Assembly (NCBI RefSeq): GCF_029227915.1
Contig: NC_079875.1
Span: 7,616,001-7,680,000, forward strand
Source: Hydractinia symbiolongicarpus
Lineage: Eukaryota > Cnidaria > Hydrozoa > Anthoathecata > Hydractiniidae
Direction: 5' to 3'
DNA length: 64,000 nucleotides
Shown: in pieces, positions 24,601-37,500 of the stretch
How positions within the stretch are numbered: position 1 is the first letter of the stretch
How the letters are laid out: every line of letters starts with the position of its first letter
The notes under the pieces: generated by a model
Told to the model about the DNA's origin: nothing
Seen by the model: only the letters and a program-made list of their open reading frames with translations
Database searches by the model: none
Translations under genes and position numbers: made by a program

Positions 24601-25720
24601 CGCGAAGAAATCTCGCCGTCCGAGATTGTCAGCAAGAGAAAAATGGACCTGGGGACAACGTTGTCCTAAAAGGCAATTAGATGCAACAACGGTACCTCTA
24701 TCATTTATACTGAGTCAATTTTTTAGGTATTTTGTGAGAAAACACTGGATAAGCATGCCATAAAGACCATGCAATATACGTTTCAAACACGAATAATCTT
24801 CAAATTGTTTCTAAATTCTAAAGAACGGAGTTCTTTGCTTTTATATTTTTTTAATGCTCCTACACTATACGAAAATTTATGCCTTTGAAAATAATAAATC
24901 AGCAAAACGCGTTTTTTTACGCGAAGTCATTAATATTTTTCAAGACGCGAAAGTTTTTTTTGCCTCGGATATCCAAAATCTTCAAAAAAAACAGTAATAG
25001 ATGCAGACTAAGAGAAAAGAAAGAGAATTGTTGCCATTGGCGAAAAACTTTTTTCCTTCCAAATGAACTGTTTTTCAATTTTCGCGAAATTTTTACACGC
25101 AAAAGTTTGTCCCAGAATTACAATTTGCGCAAGCTTTTTTGGTCAAGATTTTTGACCTCGAGAAAGTTCCTGCCCCTAAAGTAGCAAGGAGACAGTGTGT
25201 GATGCAAAAACAATGCTTCTTCACTTTAGCTAACGCGAAATGCAGGCTAGCGTCAATGACGAAGAAAGATTTAGGCGTCGTTAGTGTAGAATGACGGATT
25301 GTCGCAGCCCAAAAATATTTTATTTCTTTAGATTATGAGAAATGTTATTAAACCAACAAAAACCTTAGTTTACACTTTTTCACCAGGTTGAAAAAAATAT
25401 GCTTTCCTTAATGAGTAAAATCTCCAAAACTTTTGCCGTGACCTCTAACAAAAGAGCGAGGTGGAAGAAATCATTTACCCACCTCTAAAACCATGCTTAC
25501 TAAACTGTCGCTTTTACAACCACTATAGTTTGATTGTTCCTAAAATAGGAACATATCCTATATCAACCTAAGAGACGGGGTCCGTAGTCTCGCCGTCCTG
25601 TTATAAAAAAGAAGAAAAAAGCACGGGTGTTAAGGTTGATTCTATATCAAATTTGTTCGCCCTATGCACTAGATGTAAACACCTACAGAAAAAGTTTATA
25701 CACGGCGAAAAATTATAAAA
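21665..25720. other. Intergenic with repeat fragments
   Basis: 21740-21778 is a (GTCT)n-like stretch of the type often seen at the edge of mobile elements. The palindromic GCTGATGTCAGCAAAA occurs at 22203-22218 and 22352-22367. CCTCGTCCCCAGG-like motifs occur at 23990-24005 and 24571-24583, and a small hairpin GACGGCG...CGCCGTC at 24597-24622. 24880-25140 is a TTCGCG-rich patch. No gene was found; the open frames at 22505-22819 and 24879-25184 have no gene-like features. Confidence 0.5.
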
Positions 25721-25723
25721 ATA

Positions 25724-26206
25724 CAGTGGAACCTCTATTAACGGTCAACTCCATACATCACTCACCTCCTGATAAGCGGCCAGAAAAGAAAATCCTTGCC
25801 AAATTCATGATCAAACTCTTATAAAAAAAAACCTCCATACATCGGTCACCTCCAATCAACGGCCAAACGGCCACATTCTATTGTCCCAATGTCTAATTTC
25901 ACCTCTATTAACGGTCAAAAATTATATTCATGCAAGCAAATGAAAGGAAAAATAAAAACAATTATTTTTGTTTAAATTTGTACCGAGGTCAGTAGCATGT
26001 GAAAGGATCTTTTCGTAACTTGCTCTAGCCACTTTAACGTTTTCACATGTACCCTTGCTTTGATCATGAATCATTCTTTGAGCCCCTCTCCTGACCAGAC
26101 GTTTTGTCAAAAAAAAGGATATTCATATAAAACCTCTATACATCGGTCACCTCTAACGGCCACTAAGTTGGGTCCCACAAAGTGGCCGCTATTAAAGGTT
26201 CCACTG
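25724..26206. mobile_element. pogo/Tigger-type MITE (483 bp)
   Basis: The element starts CAGTGGAACCTCTATTAACG and ends with its inverted complement (CCGCTATTAAAGGTTCCACTG), flanked on both sides by the dinucleotide TA (722-723 and 26207-26208 in window terms 25722-25723), the target duplication of the Tc1/mariner/pogo group. The CAGTGGAACCTC terminus is that of pogo/Tigger elements. Inside, the phrase CATACATCGGTCACCTC and ACGGCCA recurs several times in sub-terminal repeats. No transposase is encoded, so it is a non-autonomous copy. Confidence 0.85.
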
Positions 26207-26612
26207 TAAGGTCTTTTACAGGCAAAAATATAAGTTCTGTTTGTTCGTAGTTCAAAGCATAAGGTACATTTCTAGAGCGTTAAAGTGTAATAATCAAAAA
26301 AGTTGTTGCTGTATGTTCAATCGAACTTTTGAAGACAGGACTTGAGTAACCATAATGTGTCGCTCTTAATATCTCTATGCTATGGCATAACGCTTATCTC
26401 TGTTAGTTGCGTCATACCAGACTATGAATGTAAAGTAGGTTTTTTGGAATAAAGACATTCTTTTAGATTGTTTCATTTTTTTTCTTCTTTTCTATCAAAA
26501 AGCTCGTAAAGAAATGAGATTTTTTTTCCCGTACTCACAATTTAACTGAGAAAACACAAGTATTCGTGTAAAAGTCACTGCACTTGATTATTTCTTCTAC
26601 AAATACTATCAA

Positions 26613-26634
26613 ATAGATAGATAGATAGATAGAT
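26613..26634 (+). repeat. (ATAG)n microsatellite
   Basis: Five and a half perfect ATAG units just before the SINE at 26690. Confidence 0.9.
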
Positions 26635-26689
26635 GTGCAAATTTTATATGGCTAGCCTCACAAATATCGAGGGATATACCCTGTCTATT

Positions 26690-26971
26690 ATTTCCAGGAG
26701 GGGCCATGGCTTAGATGGAGAGTCCTAGAGTATTTAATGCTCATTTTGAGCTACGCAGACCCAATTAGTAGGGCCCACGCTCTACTAGACAACTCCCGGC
26801 AACATCCAACGGCCCACACAGTGTGCCATCTCCCCAATTTCCCTCACATGGCTTGGGTTAACCCGGGGCTATGGTAACATTCACTCGCCCATGTTGAATC
26901 GCCGTCAAGAGGAATCGAACCCCGGTCTCCCGCACAGAGTACGAAAGCTATAACAACTAATCTACGGCGCC
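26690..26971 (-). mobile_element. tRNA-derived SINE, family B (full-length copy)
   Basis: Read on the minus strand the element starts GGCGCCGTAGATTAGTTGTT with an A box (26951-26964) and then a B box GGTTCGATTCC (26911-26921). The tRNA-like head is followed by a body containing the phrase CTAATTGGGTCTGCGTAGCT (26751-26770), which recurs at 27798-27820. The gene for a real tRNA is excluded because the acceptor stem does not pair and long unrelated sequence follows directly. Confidence 0.78.
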
Positions 26972-27763
26972 ACAAATAATCTAATGACAACTTCGCTGTT
27001 TAGTCAAAGTTCATTGCCTCCCCCCAAAAATGTGTCTGAAAATGTTGTGTGTCACCCAATCAGACACAAATTGCATGCGAACCCAAGTAGGATCCCTACA
27101 GTTGCGGATGTAACATATTGCGATAAAAGAATTGCAAAGTGGGCCAGCGCGTGCTTTGTTTAATAACGTAAACTTCTATTTTATTTCATGGTATGCACAT
27201 CGTAAATGTACAAAAATACTTGAAAGAAGTCGATCACGACAGGGAAGGAAATCATCTTACATCATCAACCCAAGGTTTCTCTGCTTAATAAAAATCAGAA
27301 ATTGACACTCCTTTTTGACTCGGAAGACTGGGAGTTTTAGGCCTGGGGGTAACGATGCTGTTAACTATGCAAAATATTGGATAAATGAAAACAGTCCCGG
27401 CTTAATACATGCAATCCGGCGATTTTATGATGCAGAATGTCCGGTATATCAATTTTACCACCAAATCTTTTTGACGACAGCCAAGGTATCGCGGGGATGT
27501 AATTTCTACTATCATAATGCTAGCGCTTTTTTACGCAGGGGCGGGCAATAAATCAATCGCAGAAACATCCGCTAACCTGACCTGACTCACATTCAGTGTC
27601 AGAAAAAGGACAAGGCAATTTGCGTTTTTACTTCATTTTTTTCTAGTGCTTATTTAAAGCTTAATAAAGCTTTTCTGTATCACAGGTGTATTGATAGCAA
27701 ATTTATTAGATGTGTTAATGTGTTTCGTTATGATGTTTCTGTCTACCATAGTCACAATTATTC

Positions 27764-27912
27764 ATAGCCCTAGCTAGAGTATTTTTAATGCTCATTTTGA
27801 GCTACGCAGACCCAATTAGGGTCAACGCTATACCAGGAAACTCTCAGCAACATCTCACACATTGTGCCATCTCCCCAATTTTCCTCACATGGCTTGGGTG
27901 AACTGTTCTACT
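27764..27912 (-). mobile_element. SINE family B, body-only copy
   Basis: Closely matches 26729-26872: the segment TAATGCTCATTTTGAGCTAC and the segment CATCTCCCCAATTTTCCTCA are shared in the same order. The tRNA-like head is absent, as for a 5'-truncated retrocopy. Confidence 0.72.
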
Positions 27913-27990
27913 GGAATAAATGCTGCCCTTATTATGTACACGGCAGCTTTCCCTGGTTAAAACAGGGCAAAAAATACATAATCAGGACAA

Positions 27991-28256
27991 CATAATCAGG
28001 AAAGGCCAGCTTATTATGTACAACAGTTAAAATATATCTTATTTGGCACTTATAAAAGGAACATGATCAGGGCAGGCAGGTACATATGTTTGGCAATCTA
28101 ATATCATTTGTTGCTTAAAAAACAAACATGATCGGTGAAAGGCAGACTTATGTACGACGGTCTAATATTATTTAAGACTTATAGAACGAACATAATTAGG
28201 GTGGGCCAACTTATGTACAACATTTTTATATTATTTTTCACTTATTATAGAATGAA
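27991..28256 (+). repeat. Tandem array, four diverged units of 64-71 bp
   Basis: Units start at 27991, 28062, 28127 and 28191. Each opens with CATRATCAGG or a close variant, contains ACTTATGTAC (or similar) and closes with an ACTTATA-A-GAA segment. A related phrase CATAATCAGGCC recurs at 28677-28690 next to a CTGTTTATAAACAG palindrome, so the array may be the inside of a larger element running to about 28730. Confidence 0.65.
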
Positions 28257-28259
28257 ACG

Positions 28260-31200
28260 AATCTGGGCCAACCGGTTTATATATCATTCTTGACAAGCAA
28301 ATAGCCCTGGTGGCCAAGTTGTTGTTGTTCTCAAAAGAAACGAAATTTCATGAAAAATAAATTTTGGGATTCACAAGTTTAGTAACTTATAACCAAACTT
28401 AATTCATGCAAAAAGAGTATTTTAAGTCATCCCCAGAATTCAATTCCTGCGAAAAATAAAAATTAGCCAACTCATTTCACCATACCCATAGTTTTCAATG
28501 GGGTTTTGCATGCGGAGAAAATTACGTCAAGACTTGTGTGTTATCTTGCAAAAATGACATGTGACAATAACTCGCCAATGGTTTTTTCACAAAAATTTGA
28601 AGAAAATGCCTGCCTTAACCAGCCATTATTATCATTCATAATCCAGTCACCACAACAAAATTAGGTAAAAAAAACATAATCAGGCCATGCATACATAATC
28701 TGGCTGTCCTGTTTATAAACAGGCCATTTTCGAATGAATGAATGAAGGAATGAATAAAATAACCATATAGCAGAGCTCAAAGTATGACAGCCACAGTGGA
28801 CAACTTACATGGACAACACTACAAACGAAGACAAACAAGCAAAAAATGTAAAAATATTGCAATTGCAAATCCCAAGAAAAAACGTTGTGTGGAAGTGATT
28901 GTGAACAATAGTAATTTTAGGTATATATAAATTAAATATAATTAGACGAGAATGTATGCGTTATTAGAGATTTAAGTCTATACAAGGGGAGATTTAAAAG
29001 TCTTATTTCAGGTAAGGCATTCTCGAAACTAGACCATGATAGGACACTTTCATGCCTAATGGATTTCAAACCAAATTCAGAAATACGAACAACAGGCAAA
29101 TTTATGAGGCCTAGGCTGTTCACAATCTGGGCAGAACAGAACCCAGAGCAATGGTAACATTCACTTGCCCATATTGAATTGCCACTAAGGGTAATTGAAC
29201 CCTGGTCTCCTGCACAGAGTACATGTTGTTGTGTTGCAGTTTTCTCAAAATGGGATAACACTATGAAGAGATTTATAGCACACTGGTATTTTTAATTATA
29301 AATGTTTTGTATACTTATTCTAGAGAGGCCTGAGGAACTCAAACATTTCAACCCCTTCCACCCAACTTTCCCTCCCTTTTCGCAATGTAATGGCTAGGCT
29401 TTCAAAACTTCTCACTTCTCAATTTTGTAAAGTCTCTTTAAAACTTTTTTTACTGCACAATACAAGGTTTAATTAGCCGAAATCTAAGTCTGTTTATTGT
29501 TGAAAGCTGCCTTTAGGATAGCACCAGTGATATCCTCTTGCGTAGTTTAAATAAATATCCTCATTCAAAAAAACTGTACATTTTCCTTTTTGTGTTTGAC
29601 AAATTTGGGTGTCAATGGGCACAGCAATCAAGTAAAAAAGCACTTCTTAAGGTCAATACATGGTGGTAATAGGCAAAAATATTTGTGTATTCGCTGTATT
29701 CTATGTTTCTGCTAGAAGCTACAAGTTGATAACCAATGAATTTTTGAATGGCCTTAGACAACTCTAAAGTCATACTTATTTGGAACTTTGTTTTTTTCTG
29801 TTATGATTTCTCTGTTTGTAACAGACACTTTAGATTAGACTCCCAAATATAGAAAAACAAAATTATAAAGAATTACAGAAATGAAAAAGGTTTTTAAATA
29901 TTATGTTCTTGATTTTCACAAATTAGTTTGATGCCATAGTAAGAATCGAACTTAATAGCCAATGTCAGTCTTTATTCTAATAAACTTTATCATGGGCGAT
30001 ATTGGTTCTGCACGTGAAATTAAGATGTGGAAGCATTACACCAAGTTTTTTTAGGTGTGTGTGCAGATGTGTAAGTGTGATTGCATGCACTAGACTGAAA
30101 AAGGTTCAACAAAGCCAGGTAGAAAGTTTTGAAGGACCCTTTTAAACCACATTTTTCTAAAAAAACAATGTTTTGAACACATAAGGAAATTACAAATATA
30201 TAGACTTTATATAATATTCCCATTTGTTTTTCTCATATGTTAGCAACTGTTATACATGAAGAGACCTGACACGTGCAGAAAATTTTTACTTATGCATAAA
30301 TTAGAATGAATATCACAATTTTTTTAATATTTGAATTGTAAAACTTATTCAGTATTAAAACAAAAGATTTGCTTTGTTTCCTTGTTAAACAATTAATATC
30401 ATTTTTTTTAAATTGTTTTTTCCATATTGTTATTTTTTTAATAATATTATTTTTTTTTTGTCTATAAGTAAATTTCAATGTTGGTGCTAACAGGTTCAAT
30501 AAATGCCATTCAAAATCTCCAATACAAGTTATATATATGAAATAATATGAAATAATTAATTTTTTTTTCTTTTGTAAAATTTTCATGTTTTGTGCCCTCA
30601 GAACACACACCAAACATAAATCAGAGATTAGGTTGTTGTTTGCCATCATGTTTATTTCGTAGTTTGACTGCTTTTACTTCCTCATTTTTTATTCCCTTTA
30701 TCTTCTTCCTTCATCTTTCATAATTAATGAAAATTTTAAAACGTTTAATGCTAGAATTTTATACGTCAAGGATTAATTTGTTGAGAGTTTTGTTTAAAAA
30801 AAACAATTATTTTTTTAATTATACATTTTTTTATTTTGTAATGTTATGTTTATAATATGCTCTTGGTTATTTTATTTTTATTAACATATGTTTTTTTAAT
30901 TAAAAAAAACACATGGCGATGTTTAGCCTAACTGACAGAACTTTATTTTCTCTAATATTTGTTTGTGTATGCAGTGTTCCAAATATACTGATTTCTCCTC
31001 CTTAAACATATTTTTTACTTACTATTTTACATATCTCGTAATAGTTTGTGTAGTATTCATTCTTAAAAGCATATATACTACATTCAAAATAGGTTTGTAC
31101 ATTATACACTGCTGGAAACTTCATTGTGCAGCTAAATATTTTGTATTGGACTGCTTATATCCTATTGTGTGAATACTGTGTATATATTGTTTGTGTTAAC

Positions 31201-31479
31201 ATACTGGCTTATAAAATGTAATATACTTTTTATCATAAAAATATTTTTTCACACTTTTCTTTTTAACCCTCTGGAGAATATATTCAAGGTCATCTACAGA
31301 ATGTTTCACATATGGCCACCTATATTTGAAAGTTCGTTCAAAATGCAAAATCAATTTTTTTTAATGATAGAGTATCTTAGCTATAAAACACAGCATCACT
31401 GGCAAAATCGTAAATGTGACACTTGATGATGATGTACAAATGTTAAATAGCCTATTGTTTTTTGCCCCTGCATTTTTAG
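28260..31479. other. Intergenic upstream of the flippase gene
   Basis: Contains a third copy of SINE family B (29100-29225) and a long AT-rich segment (30290-30900) with T and A runs that generate spurious open frames. The flippase promoter or a 5' untranslated exon would be expected here; I could not place either. Confidence 0.45.
29100..29225 (-). mobile_element. SINE family B, tRNA-like head fragment
   Basis: Matches 26860-26945: GGTAACATTCACTTGCCCAT, then a degenerate B box (29191-29201) and CTGCACAGAGTAC. The body seen in the other two copies is missing, so this is the complementary part of the element. Confidence 0.65.
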
Positions 31480-31497
31480 ATGAATAAGAAAGCATAG
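31480..31497 (+). promoter_or_regulatory. Five-codon upstream ORF at the very start of the first coding exon
   Basis: The first base after the acceptor TGCATTTTTAG begins an ATG that opens the frame MNKKA and stops at TAG, three bases before the flippase ATG at 31501. It is out of frame with the main reading frame. If this acceptor is used, every transcript has this uORF nearest its 5' junction. Confidence 0.5.
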
Positions 31498-31500
31498 AAT

Positions 31501-34500
31501 ATGGCTCAAATTACAAAATGGCTTCCTTGGTTTGGAAAGGATGGAAATGAGAATGGTAAGAAATGTTGATATTTCTCTTTATATTTCATCTTTCAGCATC
31601 TTTTTTTGCAAACTTCATGTTTACAAGAAGGAGCTATCAATTATATACTAGTCAAATATTTACTGATATTTGCAAATAATTAGCCATTCCTCAAGCCTAG
31701 TATTTGTTGATGGTCAAAGGTGTAAAAATTGTCAAAAGCTGACATGTTTGTTATGTGAGGACAAGGGGGAGGAATCTGCGAAATTGTTGGGACATATGTA
31801 CCTTGAGGAGAACTCTTGAATACTCACAAAAGATCAAGAGATATCATGAACAACACAATTTTTTTCGTCACACATGTTAGGCAAGTCTTTATCAGAAATC
31901 AATAAAATGTTCATTTGCATTATTCTAATTATTCACAGTTTGATCAATGTTCATCATGTAGTTTATTATAACCCATTTAATTTAAGCGCATCTTCTTTGT
32001 TTCAGAACACAGAACTGAACGACAAATCCGTGCAAATGATTTAACATTTAACCAGACATTTAAATATGTTGTATGTACTACTTTATTTATCGTTTGTTTG
32101 TTGTTAAAACCATGATACTGGAAGTTATGTGCCACAGAGTAATTAAAAATAATTAAACAATCAAAAAGATTTTAATCATTATTGTAAAAAATTTTAGAGT
32201 ATATTTTGAACTTTTCAGGAGAGGATTGAGGTAGCATGCATACACAACCACATAACCTAATACAGTTGATATATGTGTGTTTTTTGCTACACATTCTAAA
32301 ATCCTCTTAAAAAAGCTTGCTCCTTTAGTTACCAATAAGTATAGCCCTCATATTTTTCCTTCTTTTCTCATTACTTGCACTAAAATAGCATAGGTATGTA
32401 AACAAATAAAAAAGTATTGTCTAAATTACTCATCGTGCCTTTTTTCTTTTGTAGAATAACCACATTAAAACGTCGAAATATAACTTACTTACTTTCCTTC
32501 CAAAAAACTTATTTCTACAATTCCAAAAGGCTGCGAATTTGTACTTCTTGCTGCAAATTATAATCATGGTAAGTTGGTTTATTTAATTCTCATGTTCTTA
32601 GAGAAGGTATTTTTGCAAAAAAGAGTTACTGGTATTGATTGTGAATGTTTTTTGGCAAACTGTTTAAGTAACCGTCAATGAGATTGTTCTCAAAAAAATT
32701 ATTTCTTGCCTGCAGGTTGACACAAAATTTGATAAAAAAAGGAAAAAATTCTAGACACCTATTTAAAATTTACATTTTTCACATGTTGTATTGTGGAGTC
32801 AAATTAGAAACCTGCATTAGTCTTATATAAAATGACATGCATTATTTAATAGAATAACTTTTTTAAACAATGGTTTAATCTTTAGTCTATACCTCAAATT
32901 ACTGCTCTAAACCCAGCTTCTACAGCAGTCCCACTAACATTAGTGTTACTTGCAACCATGGTCAAGGATGGCTATGATGACTATGGACGTCATAAAAGTG
33001 ACAATCAGTTAAATAATCAAACTACGTACGTACTGACAGCAGAGGGTAATATAGAAGAACGAAAGTGGCAAGATGTGGAAACAGGGGATATCGTTAAAGT
33101 AGAGAATGACCAGCCAGTTGCGGTATCTTTTTAAATTAATTATTTCATTAAAACAGTAATCAAATAACCTTTACCAAAGTCAATTTTTTCAAAATGTTTT
33201 GATGAAAGTAACGTAATGTATTGATGTGCTGTGTCGTAGTTTAAGAAAATGACATCATACATACCAAATAGTTATCATTAGTGGCCCATCCTTTTTCGTT
33301 TGCTATATTTTTTAACAAAGAGATTTAGATATGATGAGCTAATTGTTGTAACAAGAAATAAATTTATTCATTGGAAGATTAACCCTATAATAACTGTTTA
33401 TGAGGGCAATACCGGAGAATATTGACCAACGTCAAAGTATTGCCCGAGCTTGTGAGGGCAATACGTGACAGAGGTCAATATTTGAAGGTATTGCCCGAAA
33501 TAAACAGTTATTATATGGATTATTATCCGGGTGCAGAATTTTACAAAAAATATGGCATTATAACCAGGATGTAGAAACCATGTCTTTATAGACACTATTC
33601 CCATGGAACGGACATTCGAACTAAAATATATTTTTTTGAATCAAATATCGTGTAAACATTACAGGTTTTTATCGTAGCTACAAAAAAAATAAAGTAAGTT
33701 CCACTTCTTTTTCACCTTTGTTTACTTTTTTCTGTGTTTATTTACATTTAATGCTACCGTATTTAAACTATAAATACGGTTGCTATGGTAGCGGGCAATA
33801 CCAATGAATATTGCCCGCTATGATGTAAGTTTTAACCAATCACATTGCACGATTTTCGAAAATATTGATGCTGCCCTTTTACCCGGGTAATAAAAACAAA
33901 TATTATCTAACTGTTAGTCTTTTTTAAAAAGCTTACAAACAAGCCTGGTTTTGTTCAGATTTTTGTTATATGAGTTATTTGCTTTTGTGTAGGCTGATAT
34001 TGTTATTTTATCAACTAGTGAAGAAAGTGGTCTATGTTTTATTGAAACTGCTGAATTGGATGGGTAAGTTTTTAAATTTTTTTGTCTCCCAGGTTTTTTT
34101 ACAAGATAAAATTTACAGTGGGAATATGGCTTTTATACTATGCTCTGATTGGATGACAGCATGCTTTGCAATAAAATTAAAAGTTAGTCTTTTTCACCCT
34201 TTTTGACCTTTTTCTGAATTTCTATTCAAAAGACCTTAAAAAGACCTATTCCAAAAACAGGATAGTGTTTATAAAAAATTATAATAGAATTATAAAAACA
34301 CATTTTACAAATCTGTTAAAATCTTACAATAAGCAAATTGTTAAATTATACCATTCATAATACCACTCATAATGATACGTGTGAAGTTAATTATCATTTA
34401 TTAACTTCAAAAAGAATGCGGGAAACAGTGGATATGTGAATATTTTACAAAAAATTGAGTTTCTGACCTTATCCACCCACACTCATGATAGTATTAAAGC

Positions 34501-37500
34501 AGGTTCTATTTACTTTGATAAGCAGTTAATGATTTCATTGCTTTGCATCTTTTGTTCTTCTAATCTTCTAGTTAAAATACATAAACTATACAAAACAATA
34601 ATCTGTGTGTCCAGCAAGGTCAGATATATCTTTCATATTTCTTTTTGCATTGCATTATGTGTCAATGGAATAAGAACTTGAAAATATAACAACTTTTGTT
34701 ACTGAGGAAGAATTTTCTTCAAGAAAAAAATGCTACCAATGGCCTAAATCTTAAATAATAACCCAAATGTCATATAGCTTAAAAAGGCACGAGTGTATGA
34801 ATTTTTCCCACCAGAAAATAACCAAAATGGAGGGCAATTATAAGCAGGGAGAGATTCTGGAACAACCTAGAAGATAATCAACGCTGCCTAGATAAACATA
34901 ATTTTTATATAATAGGGAAACAAATTTAAAAGTTCGTCAACCCTTACCTGAGGTGGCTGAGGTGCTTACAGGAGAAAAAGAACTTAGTACATTTGATGGT
35001 ACAGTGCCCAACTTGTTTTTTATATGTAGTAAGCTTTTACTTCACAAAATTCTTTTCCTTACTGTTTGTTTTGTTTAGGTACCGTAACTTGTGAACTACC
35101 AAATAACAAGCTTGAGAAATTTCAAGGAAACCTTGATTGGGCTGGACATACTTATTCCCTAGACAACAACAACATCATCTTAAGAGTATGTAAAGTTATT
35201 TTATATAGACACGTGAAATTTTGATGGATTGCAAACTTGCACAGTCTAGCAAGATATGGATTGAGCTTTCTTGAATTTTTTTCTGAAATGTGCTTATCAG
35301 CAATTTGTGTTGTGTGCTTTATCAGCAATATTAAGCCCCCACTTCCTATTTCAACAAAACATTTTTTTCAAGCCTGTAGGGAGTATTTTATTGTAATAGT
35401 TATTTTTTAGGGTTGCGTTTTACGTAATACCCCTTGGATGTACGGTTTGGTTGTCTTTGCTGGACATGATACTAAGTTAATGATGAACACAGGTAATTAG
35501 CTGTAAATGTGCAGTTATTTTATGGAAATTGTTTACCCAGGATAGCCTCTTCAGTTCCTATTGGTACTGCTATCAACAAGGGTCCTGTGAAGGGGTCCTA
35601 GAGGATTTAACGCTTTCTTTTTAGTTACGAAAGTCGTGCAAGCACAGCAATTGCTTAACTAAAAAACCGCCTAAGATATTAATCCTATTCTCATGCTGAA
35701 TGCTAAGCAGAAAGATTCAGACTTTTAAAATCTTTGATTTGGATATGTAGTTTAGGCTTTTCTTATTAAGATGGCATAAATATTCCAATTTGAAAACAGT
35801 CCTTCTTGATTGTTTTTTAATACCAGCGCTATTACTTTTGTCCTGACCTGTACATATATGTCCCAGTTTTAACAACAGATTAAACTTAGCATGTTTGCAG
35901 TTTGAATTTCGTTTTTGCAAATGAAAATAAATATAAATTGTCAGTAACGGTAACTAAAGGTAGTGGAGAATTAATTAATTTTTACAAGAATAAGTTATTT
36001 AGTCCTGATAGTTGTGATAATCCATATTTCTTTTATATTTGTATGGGTACAATTTACATGTATTTCATAATGTATTATTATTTAATACATAATTATTTTC
36101 ATAGGTAAAGGTATTTTTAAGAGAACAAAGCTGGACCACTTGACAAATTCCCTAGTTATTTGGGTAAGTATTTTAGTCCTGTTAAACTAGTATAATGGAT
36201 CATACTAGATATGCCCTTGCAGTTTTTTTTCTTAGATGTTTATATACCTAAAAATTGTTGAAAATGTAAAAAAGGTTTTGGCATAAAACAAAGTACTTTA
36301 ATCCAATAAGCTTTAAGGATCTAAGATTTCAATTACTTTCATTGCATATAGCTTGAAGTGGATAGGGGCATGAACTAACAGAGATATTGATTAAAAGTTT
36401 TTTGATCACATCATCTATCCCAAATCAGGTAAATTAACCCAGCTTTAGGAAATTTAGGTAATTTTAGTCTCAGATGGGTCCTAGTAATTACCACAGGTAA
36501 AATTAACAGATGTCACCAATTCCTTTCCAAATTATTTTGCATTAAATTTATAAATACATTGTAATGATTTCCTAATTTAAATAAGCTAGTGACGTTGACG
36601 TTATTGACATCATGACAACTAATATTTTGATATGGCGATAAAGACATGCACTTTTCAGGGACTTTAGACAGAAATGAACTATCACAGAATTAATAAGCCT
36701 CCCTCCTATAATATAATAATAATATAACTTTTTTTATTTAAACAAAATCTGGTGAATAAGAAAATTTTAAAACTCCTACAAACTATAAATATTTCTGAAT
36801 TTTCTAAATTCCTATTTCATCTTTGCTTTTTGTTTAGATTGCTTTGTTGTTAGCAGTTATTTGTACATTCTTGTCAATCATGTCGTACACATGGGAAAAT
36901 GACAAAGGAAGGGTAGGTATAAAAAAAGAGACTGATTCTATAAATTGTTTAATTATTTAATTTAGCTTAATTCTTTTGTTCTGTTAATTTTTCTTGAGAA
37001 AATAAACAAAAATTAAAAAAAAATCTTTAACTGGTTATTTTGGGCTCAATTATCAAAAAAAGAATTTCCTGAATTCCCTATATATCTTGAAAAGTTAAGC
37101 ATACTGTACATAAATGTAAAATTTGAGAGGGTGAAAAATTTGGATGATGCAAAAATAAAAAGTTGCTTTCTAAAGAAGTATTTCAAGCTGATGAGAAATT
37201 CTGTAGAAAACTAGTTGCAATAATATTGTATGCATTTGTTATTCATTATAGAGCTTCATATTTTTTCTGCCATGGGAATCATTTTACGATAATAAGGCAG
37301 GTTTAATAGCATTGATAAACTGGCCGGGATTTGTAATGGTGTTAAATACATTGATACCAATCTCGTTGTATATCAGGTACGTTGTAAGTTCGTCCTTCTT
37401 GTGTAACTAAATTATTGTATTGGTTGCCAACAGTTATAAGGTTGCTGAGAATTTTCAATAAAAGAAATACCTGATATTTTTAATAAAGTCTTCTTCTTTC

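Noticed and set aside
24879-25184. 101-residue plus-strand frame
   Set aside because: Derived from a TTCGCG repeat patch; a similar FRKFR-type translation appears wherever the repeat occurs.
30290-30649. 119-residue minus-strand frame
   Set aside because: Lies in a T/A-run region; composition is Lys/Ile/Asn from low-complexity DNA.
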